Shown here: positions 1 through 9,631 of the stretch, piece after piece
Layout: the number at the start of each line of letters is the position of its first letter
Numbering within the stretch: the stretch's first letter is position 1
NCBI GenBank assembly: GCA_021780095.1
Contig: JAJXZK010000306.1
Span: 1-13,950 of the forward strand
DNA length: 13,950 nt
DNA from: Acidobacteriota bacterium
GTDB taxonomy: Bacteria > Acidobacteriota > Terriglobia > Terriglobales > Acidobacteriaceae
Direction of reading: 5' to 3'
Notes under the pieces: model-generated
What the model was told of the DNA's origin: nothing
The model's input: only the letters and a program-made list of their open reading frames with translations
Databases searched by the model: none
Translations under genes and position numbers: made by a program

Positions 1-2332
1 CAAGTAGCGCCAGATAGACGCGTAACATGGCCACCTTCGGACTGCGGCCTTGTGCTGCGACGCCAACGTAAAGACGAGCATTAGCTTCGGTTGACTTCAG
101 CGTTTTCGAGAAGAACGTGTCGCGGCGGTCCGGTCCCGGGGGCGGGAAGATGTCTACAACATTGCGGGCAAACAGCGCTCTGATCTGCGCTTCCGCACGC
201 CGCACGGTCGCGGTGGAAGCGATGATCTTCGGCTGAACTCGCTTGCCGTCGATCACTTGACTGCAGAGTTCATCGAGCGCCGTCTCGTACAGGCCGACCA
301 TGGTTCCAAGCGGTCCGGAGATCAGATGCAATTCATCCTGGATCACCAGGTCTGGCGGCAGCAGTCGCTTGCCGGGCAGGTTATTCCCCTTTAGCGGATC
401 ACATGGACCATAAAAGCCCGCTTTGTCGTAACGCTCGACTCGGCCAAAGAACGTTCCCACCTCACCGGTCCAGGGTAGCGACGCAAACTTGTCGACTGTC
501 GCGATCATGAAGCACGGCAGTCTGCGATAGATCGGCTCATCCACCGCGAGGATCGGGAGCGGCACGCCACGCCCAAATGCGCATTCGCGCTTCATGCACG
601 AGACGCGAAGATCCTGGGGATTATCGTTGTTGGGCAGCAGCCTGAAGGAAAGCTTTCCAAACTTCGTCCCGCACCAGGGGCATTCTTCCAGCGGTATCGG
701 CGAAGGCTTGCGGTCATCGTTCAGGAATCGGTTTGTGCGCGCCCGCGCCGATTCCGAGTCACCGTCGCCGCGCTTGCCCATTCTGTTGGGCGTAGCCGCT
801 TTCCCCACCCACAAGCCAATCTCGAACGGCCAGTCGCCCAGCTTCTCTGCATCCTTCTGACGCTCAAGTTCCAGCGCGCAGATCAACGTGGCTGCGCGGC
901 TCAGTTGGTCCAGCGTCAGCAGCCGCAGCGTGTAACGCATTAACACGCTCAGTCCGGCCGATGCAATACTCGGGTTGCGCAACCGGCGCAGCACCAGCGT
1001 GAACGCGGCCAAGCCCAGGTAGGCTTCGGTCTTGCCGCCGCCGGTCGGAAAGAAGAGCAGGTCCACAACATTGCGATTGTCGTCAGTCGGATCAGCAATG
1101 CTCTTCAGGTTCATCAGCAGGAAGGCCAGCTGAAACGGTCGCCACGCAGGTTTGATCGACTCGGGAGCCTTGCCCTGCATCACGCCCTGCCGCTGCCGAG
1201 CCTGCGCAGCCATGCATTTGTTCGCCAGCCGGAAGGCTTCGAGGCACGCGTCGTCATTGAGCAGCGCGATGCCTTCTTCAATCCGGTTCGCGGCCACCCG
1301 CGCGCGGTTCACCAACTCCATGCCGGTCTCGTGCCGCCTCGGCGGCGCGGCGGGAACCGCAGTCTCCTGCTCATCAATCCACTTGCGATACTCCGCCACA
1401 AGAGGGGAAAGCTTTGCCTTTGCGTTGGCACCGTCCGCCAACGTGGCCAGTTCATCCATGCCCAGCGCAGCACCGGGAATATCTGCGCGGTGATCGACCT
1501 TCTCTACCTCGGCCTGCGGAATCCAGCACGTACGGACAAGCGAGCAGCATCCGACCTTCTTCTCGTACGTGCGAGTGGCGACATTGTGTCCCACTGCGTA
1601 CTCGCCATCATCGCGATACTGGAGGTCCGCCAACTTTTCGTCCCAGTCGTCACTCATGTAACCGCGCAGGTCCGGGCGGCGCAGGAACTCCCCGCTGCCG
1701 ATCTCCAGTTCCACCTGGAATGCGAACGCCTCGTCGCGAACCTCGTCTGGCTTTTCGGCGCGTCGATTGACGACAAAGATGGATGCCGTTCTTGCCCCTT
1801 TCGGCAGATCGGCGCCCTCGGACAGCAGGCCCACCGGTCGCGTCACCCACGCCACGGCCAGTCCATCGCTGCCAGGAATCTCTCGCTCCCGCATCTTGTC
1901 GGCGGATTTGGCCAGGTCCAGCGTCTGGGTGGCGCTGCGGGCAGTGCGTTCCCACTCATCCTGAGGTGCCCGGCGCTTGTAGTCGCCCCACGCCACCTTC
2001 ACTTCCAGCGTGGCAGCGTTCGCGCCCACCAGAACCGTGGTGCCGATTGACGAAGGAAAGTAGCGCATGCGGCCAGAGGCGCGCTCAGCAGGATTGGCAT
2101 CGTCGTCGCCGCCCTCGGCAGCTTCGTCTACCTCCTCCTCGGCGGTCTCGTCGCGGCGTTGTTCGGGCCGCGCGCCCAGCGGAACCAGGAAGCCTGTCAG
2201 GTACCAGCGCGACGGCGGCACTGCGAGCACTTCGGCCGGGTCTCCCACGCCGTTGGTGGGACCGACGAGGTCCAGCTCCAGAGCCTCAACAAGCTTGGTG
2301 CGCACATTTGCCGCGGACATCTCTTCCGGCAT
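1..2332 (-). CDS. drmA: DrmA, DISARM helicase-like ATPase (partial, C-terminus outside window)
   Basis: DrmA is the core DISARM helicase-like ATPase. With DrmB it forms the complex that engages unmodified invading DNA in the cytoplasm. Seen here: 777 complete codons are open from the start to the window edge without a stop. Walker A GGGKTEAY (Lys434) is followed by a DELH Walker B/DEAH-type box (Asp666-His669) and STAT as motif III (706-709). Between Walker A and DELH sits a Cys cluster, C551-x2-C554 and C579-x4-C584, likely a zinc-binding insertion. The N-terminal 400 residues carry no motif I recognise, apart from an acidic stretch near residues 64-78. I chose the ATG 6 bases after drmMI stops; GAGG inside the drmMI end lies 11 bases upstream. 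The in-frame ATG at codon 5 (2320) is an alternative. C-terminal helicase motifs lie beyond position 1. The call rests on the motifs plus the drmD-drmMI neighbours. Confidence 0.93.
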   Translation of the reverse strand, partial: MPEEMSAANVRTKLVEALELDLVGPTNGVGDPAEVLAVPPSRWYLTGFLVPLGARPEQRRDETAEEEVDEAAEGGDDDANPAERASGRMRYFPSSIGTTVLVGANAATLEVKVAWGDYKRRAPQDEWERTARSATQTLDLAKSADKMREREIPGSDGLAVAWVTRPVGLLSEGADLPKGARTASIFVVNRRAEKPDEVRDEAFAFQVELEIGSGEFLRRPDLRGYMSDDWDEKLADLQYRDDGEYAVGHNVATRTYEKKVGCCSLVRTCWIPQAEVEKVDHRADIPGAALGMDELATLADGANAKAKLSPLVAEYRKWIDEQETAVPAAPPRRHETGMELVNRARVAANRIEEGIALLNDDACLEAFRLANKCMAAQARQRQGVMQGKAPESIKPAWRPFQLAFLLMNLKSIADPTDDNRNVVDLLFFPTGGGKTEAYLGLAAFTLVLRRLRNPSIASAGLSVLMRYTLRLLTLDQLSRAATLICALELERQKDAEKLGDWPFEIGLWVGKAATPNRMGKRGDGDSESARARTNRFLNDDRKPSPIPLEECPWCGTKFGKLSFRLLPNNDNPQDLRVSCMKRECAFGRGVPLPILAVDEPIYRRLPCFMIATVDKFASLPWTGEVGTFFGRVERYDKAGFYGPCDPLKGNNLPGKRLLPPDLVIQDELHLISGPLGTMVGLYETALDELCSQVIDGKRVQPKIIASTATVRRAEAQIRALFARNVVDIFPPPGPDRRDTFFSKTLKSTEANARLYVGVAAQGRSPKVAMLRVYLALL

Positions 2333-2338
2333 GGGGGA

Positions 2339-5300
2339 CTATTCCTCTTCGCTGGTTGCAAAAAGCGGTGTGTCTGTCATCTTAGCCCGTTTTTTTCGGG
2401 TGGTCTTCGTTCGGCGACCAGCACCATTCTCCCAGTCCAGGGCTTCGGCCTCTTCGGCGGCGCGGCGCTCTTCCTCGGCGCGCTGGCGATTCAACTCCAG
2501 CAGGCGAGCCAGCACCTCATCGTGGATCGCCTCCGGCCACTTGTAGCGATACTTTTTCTTCTTCGGCCTGCCGTTGTCGTCCTCGTCTTCTTCCTCATCG
2601 AACTCGGGGATGAACTCGCAAACTGGCTGAATATCCTGCCAGCCGTATGTGTCCAGAACTGCGCGGTCCATGGCGGCGTGCAGCTCGCGCAGGCGGAGAA
2701 TGTCGGGCGAATCCTCGTACGGATCGTGGAAGCGGTTGTAGGTCTTGGTCAAACCCTCATTGTTCCGCATCATCAGATCTGCGCGAAACTCGAAGTAGGC
2801 TTTGCCGGCTTCCTCCAAAATCGGATTGGCGTCATAGCCAAGGGGAAATGGGAAGGTTTCGAAGCAGTCGGAAGGTGTGTAGCGCAAGTCGTCTTTCATC
2901 GACGAGGCCATGAACCGCGCCCATAATTCGTGCGGGCGCGATTGGAGACTGCAGAACCCGGCGAACGTCTGGATGCAGAATACGACGAGGGAATCGGCGA
3001 ATACTTGCTCCTTATTCAGGAATGTAAATGCAGCCTGTTGCCCGACTCTGGATATGGCTAAGGCTTTCTCTAAAGGGCCCAGCGATTCATAGAGAGCAGA
3101 CTGCTTTTCCCCAAACTGCCACCACCGATTTCTGTAAGCGTCTCGTTTGAGACCATCACGGTACGGTTTGACCTTTGCTTTAACGATGTCATAGAGGTCA
3201 GGCCACTCTCGTGATTCGGACTCGCTAAGGGCCCCAAAATCGATAATGTACCGATGCCCTTCTTGAGTTGGGCTGTCGTTGGTCTCCTCACCGCCGATGT
3301 ACTTCTTGATCCTTTGCGCATTCCGAGAATCTTTGGTGATCAGGCTCTCCATCAAATTGATTGGAGCAGTCTCACCCGAATCTCCTGTATCGTCAAATGT
3401 AAATCCCATACCAAGCGCGATTGTGCCGATGTAGCTGAGCCCTTTATTGGCCGCAAGCCTCGCAGGATCTTCATGTCCGCCCGCGTGAAAGAGAAAAGCT
3501 GTGATCTGAGGTACGACTCTGCCGTCGAGTAAGTAGGCGCCGTCATCGGTGCCTTTAGAGATATGAATCACGCTTACGATCACTGCGGCTTGTCCCGGCC
3601 AGCGAAGCCTCTTCACTGCCCGATAGATTGTTCCCCCGTGATTACAGATCCAGCGGAGGCCGGTCCATCGTGTGTCTCCCTGAGCGATCGTGTTGGTTGC
3701 AATAAGCCCCAGGTTCCCACACATGGCCAGCAAATCGAACGACCTTCGGAAGAACAAGGCTGACAAATCGGCACTGCTGTTGGTTTCGACGAAATACCCT
3801 CCTATCCAATCGCGATAACAATCCCCTAAGCTTGTGCTCACCCTTTTCCCGCCGAGGAACGGCGGATTTCCGATAATCGCATCGAATCCACTCTGCGGCT
3901 CTCCGCCGTCATCGAGGCGAAACACTTCCGGGAATTCCAACTCCCAGTGAAACGGCCGAATCCCCTTGGTCCCCGCGTACAGCTTTCGAACTGCTTCCTC
4001 GATTTTGGCGTTGCTCTCAAGATCAATCACGCTGCGCACGGTGTTTTCCGTCAGCTCGCGCAAGCCCTGCCGCGCCGCCTCGCGCGCCTTCGGCCTTTCG
4101 GCCGAAAAGAACGCTGCGATCACTGTGTCACCAATGCGCCGCAACCATCCGAGATCCTCATCCACCGCCTCCATGTGCTGCTCCAGTTGGGCATAGGGAA
4201 TCAGGTCACGCGCATCCAGAATCCGCTGGCGGTATTGCCCGATCCTCTGCAGCCGCGCGCGTACCGTGTCCTCAAGAAAGCTCTGTTGCGCGTCCGTCTT
4301 GTCCCAGTGAAACGCAGTGATCTGCTTGCGCGAGAGTCCTACGAGCGAGTCGCCCGAGCGCAGTGCGTGGTCAAGAAATGTGAAGGGATGATCCTTGGCC
4401 AGCGTGGCCAACCACAGCGACAGCTTGGCCAAGTCGGCCGCCATCGGGTTCTTGTCAACTCCGTAGAGACAGCGTTGCGCAATCTGCCTCTGGGCATAGA
4501 GATTCTCATCCTCGTCGGGCGGCACATATGGCAACTCGTTGTGCGCGTGCCAGGCGCGAAGAAGAGCCTCGCCCAGTTGCCGACAGGCCTCCACCAGAAA
4601 TGCCCCGGAGCCCATGGCCGGATCGCAGACCTTGAGCGCAAGAATCTGCTCGGGCGTTGGATTGTCGCCCAATTGCTTGAGGACCGGTTCCAACGCCGCC
4701 TGCACAATGGGGCCAGTGAGCGAGCTGGGCGTGTAATGCGAACCCGAGCGCCTCCGCTCATCGGACGGCTGGAAGATCATGGCGTCTTTGGCGACGATGC
4801 CTGGCGTGACTGCCGACGCAATCTTACGTTCCAGGGCGGCCATCAGGTCGTTGATGGCGGCCGCCGATTTCAGCGCCTCGGCGGCCTGGCCGGTCAGCTT
4901 CTGGTCGGTCTTCTCGGTGAACCATTTTGCCCTGCTGGCTGGTGTGGTGCGCAACAGTTCCTCAAGGTTAATGGTGGTGGGAGCACCGTGCCGTTTGACT
5001 GGCTTGATGGCGATGGATTGTCCCTGGGCCTGGTGCAACTCGAAGCCCATGATGGCCTCGTAGACGCTGCCGATCTGCTCGACGGCCAGCGTCCGGTAGC
5101 TGATGCGCTCGCCGTCGAGGAGCATGAGCTTGGAAAGGACGCGGAAGATGACGCCGTCGGGAACGCGAGGAATCTGAACCGGGTCGTTGGCCGTGTGCCG
5201 CCCCTCAAGGAAGGGGTAGCGCTCCGGATCGAAGAGGTATCCCTCGCGTGCCGGGATGTGCATCGCGCCATGGCTGCCACCTCTATATATAAGGTGGAAG

Positions 5301-6343
5301 AGCGTGAGCAATTGTGCCCAGGCGCCGAAGCGCTGATCCATGGTGTCTGGATATTGACCGTCGTCGATGCGGAGCCGCTCGTACAGGCCGGTAATGGAGT
5401 AGTAGTTCAGGTAGACGGGATCGTTCGAAAGCAGCCCGCGGTCCTCGGCATAGAGGATGAAGACCATGCGGAGCAGCGTGGTGAGCAGGCCGCGGTAGAC
5501 GATATCGGGGTCGCGCGCCAGAATCGGGCGCAGCAACTCGCCCTGAGTCTGGTCGTTGGCCGCCTGGAATCCGCGCAGCAGTTCGTAGAGTGCTTCGAGA
5601 ACCTGACTGGCAAGCTGGGTGGAGACGACATTCTGGAACTTACGGCTGTTGGCCAGCACGGCGGGAAGCCGCTCAGATTTGTCGACGCTATACAGCCGCT
5701 CGAAGCCAAGCAGCTCGCGGAAAGCCGCGAAGATGGGCCGGCCGGCGACCGTGACCATCTCCTGCAGCTTGAAAGTGATGTGGCCGCTGAGTTCCTTGTC
5801 TGGCGCATACACCAGACGAATCTGGTCGCGATTGACCAACAGGCCGATGGGAACGCGAGTCTGACGGAGCAACCGCTCGAACTTAGCCTGCGGGCTGGCC
5901 TGCCAGTGGCGGGCGTCGGTTTCGGGCACGGCATCGAAGTCCGGATTTCCGGCAAGCACCTGGACAAGCAGAATCCATTCGCTAGTACCAGGTGCCGGGT
6001 CGAACTCGCGCAGGGCGTAAGTGGGCCGGAGGGTTTCGTTGTATTCGGGGAGCGCGGCTTCAAGCGATTCAGGGAGAGGCTCGGAACCCGGCGCACCGTA
6101 GAGGTCGCTGGTTTGCCAGCCGAGGACAGCCTCGGCAAACTCGGGGAAGCTGCCGAGCATGGCGATGGGTTCACCATCTTTATCTTCGAGGAAGTACTCG
6201 AGAAATTGGCGGTGCTCCGGTCCCTGGTTGGCATTGATGCGGACATTGGCCTCGAGCATGGCGGGGATGGAGACCACGAGGCCGGAAGGCTGGACGTATC
6301 CGAGCCATTCCTGGTGGGCGAGAACTGCGGGGTCCCTGGCCAT
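2339..6343 (-). CDS. drmMI: DrmMI, class 1 DISARM adenine-type DNA methyltransferase
   Basis: DrmMI is the modification enzyme of class 1 DISARM; it is expected to methylate adenine N6 from S-adenosylmethionine so that host DNA is spared. Seen in 1334 residues: a long N-terminal region (about 1-530) without catalytic motifs, then HYTP at 536-539 (typical of motif X), AdoMet-binding motif I DPAMGSGAF (574-582) and catalytic motif IV NPPF (826-829). The remaining C-terminal part is a likely target-recognition/helical region. The order X-I-IV is that of gamma-class adenine methylases, as in large type IIG or BREX PglX proteins. The tail has an acidic run (about 1249-1256), a KKKK basic run (1261-1264), a Glu/Arg-rich probable coiled coil (about 1280-1303) and a basic patch before the end. 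The ATG lies 3 bases after drmD stops, with GAGG 6 bases upstream. No nuclease motif was recognised. An unrelated adenine methylase is the alternative, but the neighbours argue strongly for DISARM. Confidence 0.95.
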   Translation of the reverse strand: MARDPAVLAHQEWLGYVQPSGLVVSIPAMLEANVRINANQGPEHRQFLEYFLEDKDGEPIAMLGSFPEFAEAVLGWQTSDLYGAPGSEPLPESLEAALPEYNETLRPTYALREFDPAPGTSEWILLVQVLAGNPDFDAVPETDARHWQASPQAKFERLLRQTRVPIGLLVNRDQIRLVYAPDKELSGHITFKLQEMVTVAGRPIFAAFRELLGFERLYSVDKSERLPAVLANSRKFQNVVSTQLASQVLEALYELLRGFQAANDQTQGELLRPILARDPDIVYRGLLTTLLRMVFILYAEDRGLLSNDPVYLNYYSITGLYERLRIDDGQYPDTMDQRFGAWAQLLTLFHLIYRGGSHGAMHIPAREGYLFDPERYPFLEGRHTANDPVQIPRVPDGVIFRVLSKLMLLDGERISYRTLAVEQIGSVYEAIMGFELHQAQGQSIAIKPVKRHGAPTTINLEELLRTTPASRAKWFTEKTDQKLTGQAAEALKSAAAINDLMAALERKIASAVTPGIVAKDAMIFQPSDERRRSGSHYTPSSLTGPIVQAALEPVLKQLGDNPTPEQILALKVCDPAMGSGAFLVEACRQLGEALLRAWHAHNELPYVPPDEDENLYAQRQIAQRCLYGVDKNPMAADLAKLSLWLATLAKDHPFTFLDHALRSGDSLVGLSRKQITAFHWDKTDAQQSFLEDTVRARLQRIGQYRQRILDARDLIPYAQLEQHMEAVDEDLGWLRRIGDTVIAAFFSAERPKAREAARQGLRELTENTVRSVIDLESNAKIEEAVRKLYAGTKGIRPFHWELEFPEVFRLDDGGEPQSGFDAIIGNPPFLGGKRVSTSLGDCYRDWIGGYFVETNSSADLSALFFRRSFDLLAMCGNLGLIATNTIAQGDTRWTGLRWICNHGGTIYRAVKRLRWPGQAAVIVSVIHISKGTDDGAYLLDGRVVPQITAFLFHAGGHEDPARLAANKGLSYIGTIALGMGFTFDDTGDSGETAPINLMESLITKDSRNAQRIKKYIGGEETNDSPTQEGHRYIIDFGALSESESREWPDLYDIVKAKVKPYRDGLKRDAYRNRWWQFGEKQSALYESLGPLEKALAISRVGQQAAFTFLNKEQVFADSLVVFCIQTFAGFCSLQSRPHELWARFMASSMKDDLRYTPSDCFETFPFPLGYDANPILEEAGKAYFEFRADLMMRNNEGLTKTYNRFHDPYEDSPDILRLRELHAAMDRAVLDTYGWQDIQPVCEFIPEFDEEEDEDDNGRPKKKKYRYKWPEAIHDEVLARLLELNRQRAEEERRAAEEAEALDWENGAGRRTKTTRKKRAKMTDTPLFATSEEE

Positions 6344-6346
6344 GGC

Positions 6347-9300
6347 CTACCTCGTCACCGGCCAGAGATATACGAGGCCGATGGGTTCGATCCGTTTGGC
6401 GCGGACCTCGTACTGGTCGCGTATTCGGGCGGGTTCGGTGGTTAATTCCTTATCGAGGGCCCTGAGGCGCTTGTCCCAGTAGCGGCGATTGGATTCGAGC
6501 TGACGGGTTTCATCTTCGGTGAAGTTGAGCGTCAGCTGGCGGTTGCGATCATGGTCGCCGATGGTTTTGGTGATGTGCTTCTGCTGCTGCTCCAGGATCG
6601 CGCGCATGGCCTTCGATTCCACCTCGCCGCGCTTCTGGAGAAGCGAGATGGCGTCGGCAGCGTATTCTTCAGCCCGGCGATCGAGATGGGGCAGCAGTTC
6701 CTGCACGTCATTCGGAGCGGATTCAGCCAACTGGCGGCTAATCACGTCCGGAATCTGCCCCTCGTGCAGATCGAGCAGAGAGGTGTCGAGGAGGGCCAGT
6801 GTCTTGTCTTCCCGGTTGCGCGCATACGGCGTTAGAGCTTCCTTGCGCAACGCTGGGTCGACCCAGCGTGCGGTGATGAAGATCAGTTCCTCGTGCAGAC
6901 GCGCGGCGCCGGGGCCGAAGAGTGCCAGGCGCCCGATGAGCAGGACGCGAGGAACAGCATCGGTGGACTGCGCCAGGCAGGCGCGGGACAGATCGTGGTG
7001 GATGAATCCTTGGGATGAAAACCGGGAGAGCAGCCGCTGGACGACCCGCTGCTCCAGGTGAAGCTGGACGACCTCGTCGGTTACGACGCCGGGGTCCTCG
7101 AAGACAACTGGGCGGATCGGCGATTCGCGGCGCCACTCCCAGAGCTTCTTTCCCCGCGGTCGCGGCTCCCTGAGGCTATCCATGGTGGACGCCCACGTGG
7201 GGTCGGCGCCCTGCCTCTGATCCATGGCTGGGAAGACAAACTTCGAGCCGCTTTCTCCTGGACCGAGGGCCTTGAGCGGCTCCGCGCCGAGAATCTGCAG
7301 CGCGCACGATACCGCCGAAGCAAAGTGCGGCTTTGAAAATGCGATCGCCTCCTGGGATGACTCGAGCATGTTGCGCAACTGGTCGACCTGCTTTTTCAGA
7401 TCTAATTTCCGCTCGCGGCTTGCCTCAAGTTCCTCTTCGACCGCTGCGCGATGCTCGGCGTCGAGATCAAAGGCGTCAATTTCTTTGGCCAGGTCTTCGC
7501 TCTGAGCGCGCCGGATGCCGTTCTTCATCAGGACATCCAGACCATCGTCAATGACCCGGGCCAGACTTCCAAGCTCTTCGCGGATGGTCTGGGTCTTGCG
7601 GACCAGAGCGCGGAGAACTCGATCTTCAGGCCGCTGAACATAGTAGAAGTAGTGGCAGTAGACCACCTCGCTGGGCTGCAGCTTGCGGTCGATGCGGCCA
7701 TTCCTCTGCTCAAGCCGGCTGGGATTCCACGGAACATCGAAGTGGAAGAGGTTCCAGCAGTGCGCCTGCAGGTTCAGACCCTCGCGAGCGGCGTCGGTGG
7801 CAACCAAGATACGGAGGGGATTTCTGGACGGGGGATAATTGAATGCAGACTTGATTGCTTCTCGTTCATCGTTGGGAGTCGGTCCGTGAAAGACGGCAAT
7901 GCGATCGTCTGCCCGGTCCGTCCCAGCGATTAACTTGGTCAATTGCTGAACCAGGTATCGCTTTGTGTCGTCGTACTCCGTGAAGATGATGACCCTGATA
8001 TCGGTCCATTTTGCGCCCGGAGTCTCCAGGTCCGGGCACATGTTTTCGCGAATCCACTCCTCGAGTTTGTTGATTCTGGCATCAGGCTGGGTTCGTGCCG
8101 CCTCGGCGATCTCTGACATCTGGTCCAGAAGCGCCTGCTCGTTTTCGAAGAGCTGACGAGCAGTCACCGATTCAGTTGGACCGGAAGTTGCCGCTGAAAC
8201 CGCGGCGATCTCGGCCTCCTCTTCGGCTGCCTGCTGCGCTTCCGGGAGCGCCGAGCGGTCGTCATCCGCGTCCATGCCGCGCTTGAGAATGTCGAGTCGC
8301 AGCGTTTGTCGGTGGGGCAAAGGCTTGGCCGCGGCGTCCCACTGTCTCTGGACAGTCTTCCGATGAACCCTCAAGGTTCGCGAAAATGCCTCCACGGATG
8401 AGAAGAGCCTCTGCTGGAGATTGCAGATCAGCAGACCGGAAGCCGACTGAATTCTCCGCGTCTCCTGGATCAACCTTGTCTCGCGCGACTGCCGGTATTG
8501 GTCGAGCAGTTCGGCAAGACGAAGCTCGGGCGCATCGGGAGGAAGCCCGTCGATATTGACCTGGACAACTTCCCGCCTGGGAAATCCCCCGACGACTTCG
8601 CGCAGATCGTCTTTCAACCTGCGCACCATTACCTCCCGGAGCGACGTTGTCGACACCTTCACTCCGCGGCAGAATCGCTGCGGGTCGAGGATTTCCAGCA
8701 GCGCCGAGAAGCTATTTGAATGCCCGTTGTGAGGAGTCGCCGAAAGGAAAAGCCGGTGTTCAAATCGCTGGGCGATGTCACGGACGACCTTCGTGATCTG
8801 CGAATCGATCGCGTAACGTTGGCCGCTCGCCGGTGCCGCGTGGTGTGCTTCGTCCAATATCAGCAGCGTCCCCGGGCGAAATGTGTCAAGCCAATCCGCC
8901 ATCGGACCGGAGTATGACTCGTCAATTAGCAGTCGCTGGGAGACAAGGAACCGGGAATTGGTGGTCCATGGATTGACACCGAAACCGCGCTCCTGCCGAA
9001 CCCGCTGCACGAAATCCTTGTCCAGGATCTCGAAGTGCAGACCGAATCTGCTATCGAGTTCCTCCTGCCACTGCAGCAGCATCGACGGCGGGCACGCAAC
9101 TACAATTTCGCGAACCTTCTTCCGAAGTAGCAGTTCGCGGGCAATCAGACCCGCCTCAATCGTCTTTCCGAGCCCAACATCGTCGGCGATAAAGAGGTTG
9201 ACTCGTGGAAGCTGCAGCGCCTTTCGCAGGGGCTCAAGCTGATAAGCATCCAGGCGGATGCCGGCTCGGAAAGGTGATTGGAGAAGTCGAGGATTCGTCG

Positions 9301-9631
9301 ATGTGACGCAGTTCCAGCGAAGAGAATTCAGATAAGCGGAGAATTGACGGCCTGGATCAAAGCCCCGGCGAGCGATTGAATCCCATGCCTCCTCGGAAAG
9401 AATCCGGGCATCCAGCTCTTTGTCCCAAAGGATTTCGAGTGGCTGACCCTGGGCATCGTCATCGATGCACGACAGCCTAACCAGGGTGGAATCCTTCGAA
9501 TTGACCGGCACTTGAACCTCTTCGGTCAGGAAAAGGCGCTGGCGAACTCCAACAATCTGACCGGGCTGCGGTACCGAGTCGTGTGCAATGGCTGGGTTGC
9601 AAATCCGATTGTGGCCGCCCTGGGGATACAA
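6347..9631 (-). CDS. drmD: DrmD, SNF2-family helicase of class 1 DISARM
   Basis: DrmD is the SNF2/RapA-like DNA translocase that defines class 1 DISARM together with DrmMI. Its precise step in restriction is not settled. Seen in 1094 residues: Walker A GLGKT (153-157, Lys156) within DDVGLGKTIEAG, DEAH (260-263), SATP (297-300, followed by HNGH) and motif VI QRNGRIDR (642-649) in a C-terminal RecA-like lobe preceded by REGLNLQ. All key ATPase residues are present, so the enzyme looks intact. A charged helical stretch separates the lobes (about 380-510), and the last 100 residues are highly charged. The start is TTG at 9631: TGGAG stands 8 bases upstream, and no in-frame ATG or GTG exists before the conserved-looking VPQPGQIV stretch near residue 20. 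First gene of the operon; the next ORF starts 3 bases after its stop. A RapA-type housekeeping helicase is the alternative, which the operon context makes unlikely. Confidence 0.94.
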   Translation of the reverse strand: MYPQGGHNRICNPAIAHDSVPQPGQIVGVRQRLFLTEEVQVPVNSKDSTLVRLSCIDDDAQGQPLEILWDKELDARILSEEAWDSIARRGFDPGRQFSAYLNSLRWNCVTSTNPRLLQSPFRAGIRLDAYQLEPLRKALQLPRVNLFIADDVGLGKTIEAGLIARELLLRKKVREIVVACPPSMLLQWQEELDSRFGLHFEILDKDFVQRVRQERGFGVNPWTTNSRFLVSQRLLIDESYSGPMADWLDTFRPGTLLILDEAHHAAPASGQRYAIDSQITKVVRDIAQRFEHRLFLSATPHNGHSNSFSALLEILDPQRFCRGVKVSTTSLREVMVRRLKDDLREVVGGFPRREVVQVNIDGLPPDAPELRLAELLDQYRQSRETRLIQETRRIQSASGLLICNLQQRLFSSVEAFSRTLRVHRKTVQRQWDAAAKPLPHRQTLRLDILKRGMDADDDRSALPEAQQAAEEEAEIAAVSAATSGPTESVTARQLFENEQALLDQMSEIAEAARTQPDARINKLEEWIRENMCPDLETPGAKWTDIRVIIFTEYDDTKRYLVQQLTKLIAGTDRADDRIAVFHGPTPNDEREAIKSAFNYPPSRNPLRILVATDAAREGLNLQAHCWNLFHFDVPWNPSRLEQRNGRIDRKLQPSEVVYCHYFYYVQRPEDRVLRALVRKTQTIREELGSLARVIDDGLDVLMKNGIRRAQSEDLAKEIDAFDLDAEHRAAVEEELEASRERKLDLKKQVDQLRNMLESSQEAIAFSKPHFASAVSCALQILGAEPLKALGPGESGSKFVFPAMDQRQGADPTWASTMDSLREPRPRGKKLWEWRRESPIRPVVFEDPGVVTDEVVQLHLEQRVVQRLLSRFSSQGFIHHDLSRACLAQSTDAVPRVLLIGRLALFGPGAARLHEELIFITARWVDPALRKEALTPYARNREDKTLALLDTSLLDLHEGQIPDVISRQLAESAPNDVQELLPHLDRRAEEYAADAISLLQKRGEVESKAMRAILEQQQKHITKTIGDHDRNRQLTLNFTEDETRQLESNRRYWDKRLRALDKELTTEPARIRDQYEVRAKRIEPIGLVYLWPVTR

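Noticed and set aside
1331..2926. Several plus-strand ORFs of 100-255 codons opposite drmA and drmMI
   Set aside because: Antisense shadows of intact minus-strand genes; rich in Arg, Ser and Pro, with no ribosome sites or motifs.
3947..6445. Plus-strand open frame of 832 codons antisense to drmMI
   Set aside because: It lies opposite a methylase with intact motifs, has no recognisable domain, and its Gly/Val/Leu/Glu-rich composition is typical of the mirror frame of a GC-rich gene.
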